Origin: Epiperipatus broadwayi
Taxonomy: Eukaryota > Onychophora > Udeonychophora > Euonychophora > Peripatidae
Direction of reading: 5' to 3'
Length of the DNA stretch: 64,000 nt
Assembly (NCBI GenBank): GCA_028023455.1
Contig: JAQFVV010000017.1
Location: 2,957,501-3,021,500 of the forward strand
Part shown: positions 59,720-64,000 of the stretch, one piece after another
How the letters are laid out: each line of letters opens with the position of its first letter
Position numbering within the stretch: position 1 is the first letter of the stretch
Position numbers and translations under genes: made by a program
The notes under the pieces: model-generated
What the model was told of the DNA's origin: nothing
Seen by the model: only the letters and a program-made list of their open reading frames with translations
Database searches by the model: none

Positions 59720-60293
59720 TTTTAGAAGTACTTTCGACTATACACTTTGTAGTCTTTATCAACTATATAACGTTGAATAATCAAAACGAGACAACCCTTA
59801 ACAATACCCATAGTTCAATTCAGATTTCCCACAATTCTGTTATCTTAACATTTGATGACTGGCAATTCATTAACATTTGACGATTTTTTGAAATCAACAT
59901 AGCCTCTTTTATTTTACATTTATTATGACAACGTTCAATTTGAATAATTTTCATATTTTTATAATCAAATTTAAATCCATATTGACAAGATTTATTATGA
60001 TCAAATATAACAGATGATGAAGGTTTATTTACATCTGTTCCATATTGATTCTCTTTTTGAATTCTCTTCTCAAATGTACACTTAGATTCACCAATGTATT
60101 GTACGCCGCATCCACATATCAATCTATATATAATAGAATTTTGATTAAACTTTGAATTTTGAATTTTAGAATTATTAAGCAATCTATTTATGTTATTTGT
60201 AGAGAAAAAAGCAATATGACACAAACCATTATAAATTTTCCTAATAAACTTGACCTGCTCATCTGATATAAATGGCATTGAAATCCATTTCAT
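59720..60293 (-). pseudogene. Penelope-like GIY-YIG endonuclease with 3' region
   Basis: A 157-codon open frame (60293-59820, minus) carries IIYRLICGCGVQYIGES (the GIY and YIG strands), the R of EKRIQKENQ, SSSVIFDHN, FKFDYKNMKIIQIE and KIKEAMLISK (catalytic-Glu helix), ending near NRQMLMN. Order and spacing fit a Penelope-like endonuclease. No RT precedes it, so the copy is 5'-truncated. In the 3' flank, GACTA/TAGTC hairpin plus GAAA (59726-59766) looks like a hammerhead whose first box has decayed to TTGATAA. Confidence 0.8.
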
Positions 60294-60589
60294 TTTGATA
60301 TTTTTATTTTTAATTTTATATTAGTGTTGATTTCTTTTAAATCCTTTAATAATATTAATACGTTTAATAATAAAATATAAAAACCTGTTAAAGTTTCAAT
60401 TGCATTACCTGTGTTTAAAAATCATTTGATCTGAAATGGATTTTTAAATCTAGGTAGCACTGTAGCACTTGGTTTACATTCTATAACTAAATGTGTTTTA
60501 TCTCATTTTATACATTCTTTAATTTAATAGATTTAAGTCTATTTTAGAATTGTTATTTATTAAGTGTGAAAAATAAAGGAAAAGGAATT
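60294..60589. other. No recognisable feature
   Basis: Short AT-rich spacer. Confidence 0.4.
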
Positions 60590-60795
60590 TTTAGATCTAA
60601 TATCCCCAGACTAGTTTCTAACCTGTGAATACACAGGTATTCAATAAGCATTTTGATGCATAAACTTTCTAGCATCCATTGATTACTATGATTTGCACTA
60701 GGTGGCACTATCTTATGGAGCGATTTGCTACTGCTTTAACATATTGTGTGAGTATAAGAAAGGTGACCGTGTGATGTTTTAGTGGCATAATAAAT
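60590..60795. mobile_element. Palindromic family A, right-arm fragment with outer end
   Basis: CCCAGACTAGTTTCTAACC, GCATCCATTGATTACTATG, then outer arm AGTATAAGAAAGGTGACC and GTGTGATGTTTTAGTG, the fullest outer terminus seen in the window. Confidence 0.72.
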
Positions 60796-61129
60796 TTGAT
60801 GTGTTCTTATTTTCTAAAGTTTTTCTTCTATTCATCATAATGTGTCTTTATTTTAATAATGTTCAAATATTCTGGAGTCAATAAGAAGTTTAAGGACTGA
60901 AAGTGACAGCTAAATCTACAACTCATGACCTTCAGCTTCTGAATTTACTACTTTACTGTTGCCATAAACCATGCAAGACGTCATTATTATTTAATAATGT
61001 GTCCACATAATAAAAGTGTTCATTTCTATTGTCCATTTATCTATTATACTTTTTTTTGTAATTGGTAATAATGAGTTAAATAAAAATTAGGTCTAAAATT
61101 GTCATATTTTTTCATCACATAATTAACAT
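60796..61129. other. No recognisable feature
   Basis: AT-rich spacer. Confidence 0.4.
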
Positions 61130-61920
61130 TTCTTATGCTTACATAACCTTTCAATGTAGTAGAAATTCATCAGACAATAGTGCCACCTAGTGCAAGTCTA
61201 ATCCTGACTCTTCTAATAACCATTAATTACTATGGCTGGCATTAGGTGGCACTACTGTTTGAAAACAATTGCCACTGATAATTAATATTCTATTGCAAAA
61301 CTAACTCTGACTCTTATAATATATGATAATAGTAAGGAAAGTAGTTTATTGTTTAAGGCTCGAACAAGATCTTTAGCTACAAAAGAATATACATGTAAAT
61401 GGAAAAATATGGGTGATTTATTTTGTCAATTATGTAAGGAAAGAATAGAAAATATTAGGCATTTGTTAATTGAATGTAAATGTTTGAAAACAGAAAGGGT
61501 ACATATAATGAAGTTCTGGAAAAATAAATATGAAAAGAGTGATTATACAGAAAGTGAATTATTGGTTTTTATGCTGGGTTTGGGAAAAGATAAGGGGGAT
61601 TTAGATATAAAGGTTATAGAGTTGACAAAGATTATGTTGTGGAAATGGGATAGAGCAAATTAAGAGTAAATTTAGAGTGGGGAATGTAAAATAAAGTGGC
61701 TAACAGGTTTATCTGGGCATAATTGCTGAGATATTCTTGACTTCGTTTAAGGAGAAGCCATAATACATCACATCACATCCACTGATAATTAATATTCTAT
61801 TGCAAAACTAACCCTGACTCTTCTGATATTCATTAATTACTATGGCCGGCACTAGGTGACACTACTGTTTGAAAACAATTGCTACTGATAATTAATATTC
61901 TATTGCAAAAATATCCTATT
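61130..61920. mobile_element. Family A-related tandem units split by a LINE 3' end
   Basis: ATAGTGCCACCTAGTGCAAG folds onto GGCATTAGGTGGCACTACTG (61160-61256). The following CACTGATAATTAATATTC...CTGACTCTT (61271-61318) recurs at 61781-61822, and the unit repeats again to 61915. The LINE fragment (61320-61780) lies between the two copies. Confidence 0.68.
61320..61780 (+). pseudogene. LINE C-terminal fragment with zinc knuckle
   Basis: The 104-codon frame from 61349 starts FKARTRSLATKE and has CQLCKERIENIRHLLIEC, the C--C----E--RH-----C knuckle found near the C-terminus of many LINE proteins after the RT. It ends VIELTKIMLWKWDRAN, and the 3' flank finishes ACATCACATCACATC, a short simple-repeat tail. 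The clade is uncertain (CR1/L2/Jockey-like). It is flanked by a near-identical ~45-48-bp direct repeat. Confidence 0.7.
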
Positions 61921-62487
61921 GCTTTTTTAAACTTTACAGATATATTTTTGTAATTACAATCCAGTAATCCATAACCTGTGCCTTCACTGTCAACTGAAAT
62001 TTGATTTTACAAATCTGATTTAACCATTAAATTTACTGTAATCACGTATAAAATAAAAGACAACGACACTTCTTTTACATAATCAAGCAACCTGTCACGA
62101 ATTTATTATTCTCATTAGTAAAAGGACAGTAATCAAAACATTTAAGATAAAAAATAACAAGTCTTTGTTTGTATATGAATCTATTTAATATATATAATGC
62201 GATAAAAATGTGATAAGCCTATAAAAATTATAAAGAATAAGTGCCAAGTCATTAAATATAAAATCTCTAGCCAGCTTTTGATGTTCTTACTATTGACATA
62301 AAAATCTCATAGAAATTTGATATTATTCTAAAGGTAATTAGAAAAGAATTAAGAATTTCTAAGAAAATTTATTTTAAAAAGAATATATTATAAAATATTG
62401 AAAATAATAGATTTATTAAAAGTTGGCTTTAGTTTTTATATTCACTTGATAATATTTCTTTATTTATTATAAATTTAATCGCAAATT
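61921..62487. other. No recognisable feature
   Basis: AT-rich spacer. Confidence 0.45.
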
Positions 62488-62504
62488 GAGTTTTATTATA
62501 TTTT

Positions 62505-62603
62505 AAGTGTCATAGCATCGGCCAGGACGCGAACCCGCAACCCGGGCAACTGCCTGCAAGTGCAAGGCAATCGCGCTGACCTCTCGACCACCAATGTAAG
62601 ACA
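62505..62603 (-). mobile_element. SINE1 with 16-bp target-site duplication
   Basis: Minus strand: A box TGGTCGAGAGG, GCAGGCAGTTGCC, B box GGGTTCGCGTCC, GCCGATGCTATGACACTT. GAGTTTTATTATATTT flanks it at 62488-62503 and 62604-62619. The best-preserved SINE1 here. Confidence 0.92.
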
Positions 62604-62639
62604 GAGTTTTATTATATTTATTGTGAGAATTAAACTTGG

Positions 62640-63075
62640 TTGCAGATTTTTGGGGGGAAATAACTTAGTAGTAAAAGTAAATAGGTCTATATGTTTAAAA
62701 AGGAAGATTTTTAATAGATATGTTTAACCAGTTTTTACATATGGATCTGAGACTTGGACACTTAATAGAAGAGCAACACAGAGACTTCAAACCATTCAGT
62801 GAAGTACGGAGAGATGCAAGAAAAGATTAAAAATGAGACACATGGGTGAGAGAACAAACAGGTGTTACTGACATCAGTTAAAGAATTAAGTCCCTGAAAT
62901 GGGGTTGGGCTGGACATGGGCATTTAAAATCTTAAATTGGATACCAAGAGATTTAAAAGATCTAGAAACAAACTACACGTGAGATGGATGAAATAAGGAA
63001 GTGTGTTGGGATGATGAGAAGCTAGAGAAGAGAGATTGAACTTGGAGAGACTTTCATCCTGCAGTGGTCGATATG
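62640..63075 (+). pseudogene. RTE-like LINE 3' end, deleted
   Basis: Nucleotide match to 49190-49740: TATGGATCTGAGACTTGGACAC, then GAGAGAACAAACAGGTGTTACTGAC, GGGTTGGGCTGGACAT, AGATGGATGAAATAAGGAAG, and CTTTCATCCTGCAGTGG. Several deletions remove the frame (the RWT region is lost). The GAT tail is reduced to GATAATAA. Confidence 0.8.
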
Positions 63076-63965
63076 TTTGAAAATGATAATAACATTTATT
63101 GTTTTCATTTATAATAAATAAATATACCTTATACGATAATTTCTCAATGAAGAAATTTGTTGGGGAAAGAAATATAAAAATTAAGATTAAATTTTAAAGT
63201 ATATGAGAATAAAATAAAAATATATATTTGTTAGCACCATCTATTCTGTGTAATGCACTGTTTTTAAAAATAAGAGAATACTCTAAAAATAGAGTGAAAA
63301 ATTAAAATCAATTTTCCATAAAAAGTTAAAAGCTAATTTCTGCTTTTACCAATTTGGAAGTGTAATTAAATGAGTTTCGGTTATGCTTGATTTAATTAGT
63401 ATTCTATAGTTTTGAAACCAAAATAGGTGGGTGGTTATATTCATTTAGCGCTTATTTTTGGCTAATTGAAATATTTAATATCCTTTTAAAAGCTTAGCAT
63501 TTATTACACTTAAAACATGCAGAAAACAATCACGTGTTCCTTGTTAATAGAGACACTGGATATTGTAGAGGAAAAAAAATTAAAAACAACGAAAGAGGCT
63601 CCTGTTGGTAGAATTGTAATATTGTATTAACTATCCATTAACAAAATAGAAGAAACCATTAGTTTTAAAGCTAAATTTCTTCTAGAATGTAAGATGACTT
63701 AGGAAAGAACTGAAGCTACAAGACTTAACCAGATCACACTCGTATGCATTAATGCTTCATTAGGTATTCTGAAAGTATCAATGAAAAATTTTGAATGCTT
63801 TCGAGTCGAGAAAAACCTCTATTTTTTCTTTTACAGATAAAAATTTCCTCCAGACAAAAATAAGCTGGCGTCAAAAAAATATTGTACTGTACAAATTTAG
63901 AATTCCATAGTAACCTATATAAGAATATGTTGTATTTTGATTATATAACTGCACCTTAGCATTAT
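63076..63965. other. No recognisable feature
   Basis: AT-rich; no supported feature. Confidence 0.5.
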
Positions 63966-64000
63966 ATAATTTCTAAACTGATGATTGCTGGTTTAGCATG
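63966..64000 (+). ncRNA. Hammerhead motif (R1) cut by the window edge
   Basis: CTGATGA (63978-63984), stem II hairpin TTGCTGGTTTAGCAT, then G at the last base, as in the R1 copies at 17082 and 19690. The GAAA box would start at base 64000. Confidence 0.6.

Noticed and set aside
58560-60293. A single Penelope-like element with permuted domains (GIY-YIG first, RT after), because an RT-like LRYVDEF box lies downstream of the endonuclease on the same strand.
   Set aside because: The RT fragment fits the RTE/BovB pattern better (KLRYVDEF followed by RKVIKQSEK, and FYNKTFDLGGHAK before it). The endonuclease frame ends in a stop with a 3'-region-like flank before the RT starts. They look like two unrelated fossils side by side.

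Overview
This window looks like an intergenic, transposon-filled stretch of an AT-rich animal nuclear genome, most likely an invertebrate; I cannot name the species. I see no convincing host protein-coding gene, no rRNA and no intact cellular tRNA. The evidence for an animal genome is the mix of element types: RTE-like and L1/Tx1-like LINEs, Penelope-like elements with GIY-YIG endonuclease, a decayed Ty3/Gypsy pol, hAT-type remnants, and tRNA-derived SINEs. Every reverse transcriptase whose catalytic box can be read is mutated, and every reading frame is broken, so the coding elements are fossils.

Layout. 1-5.2 kb: trinucleotide arrays flank a minus-strand endonuclease+RT LINE, which itself carries a two-copy 435-bp tandem insertion. 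5.2-13.2 kb: sparse sequence with palindromic repeat family A, an old RTE copy and a SINE. 13.3-20 kb: arrays of short tandem units carrying hammerhead-ribozyme-like motifs, a LINE RT scrap, a candidate solo LTR and SINEs. 20-25.6 kb: palindromic family B with a family A element nested in it, a LINE 3' end, an inverted Penelope-like dimer with a hammerhead motif in each arm, an RTE 3' end, a SINE nested in a SINE, and a 224-bp tandem MITE. 27-31.6 kb: TA microsatellites and a Gypsy pol fossil. 32-41 kb: an inverted hammerhead-repeat pair, family A copies, an LTR-like element and a Penelope-like inverted cluster. 42.9-50 kb: RTE interrupted by an inverted SINE pair, a TIR element, more hammerhead repeats and another RTE. 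50.4-64 kb: hAT remnants, family A copies, a hammerhead dimer, a minisatellite next to a LINE RT, a Penelope endonuclease, LINE/SINE/RTE ends, and a hammerhead cut by the window edge.

The most interesting signal is the density of hammerhead-ribozyme-like motifs. I find eleven sites with both conserved core boxes intact (CUGANGA, stem II, GAAA), one more cut by the window edge, and about eight decayed ones. They fall into four contexts: family R1 (period about 475 bp, with a pol III B-box-like motif downstream), family R2 (period about 340-400 bp, direct or inverted dimers), a Penelope-like element, and a tRNA-derived SINE (SINE2). R1 and R2 have the architecture of metazoan retrozymes: short non-coding tandem units, each with one type-I hammerhead with a tiny, near-palindromic stem III. 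All ribozyme calls are from reading sequence and hand-folding and were not tested by covariance models.
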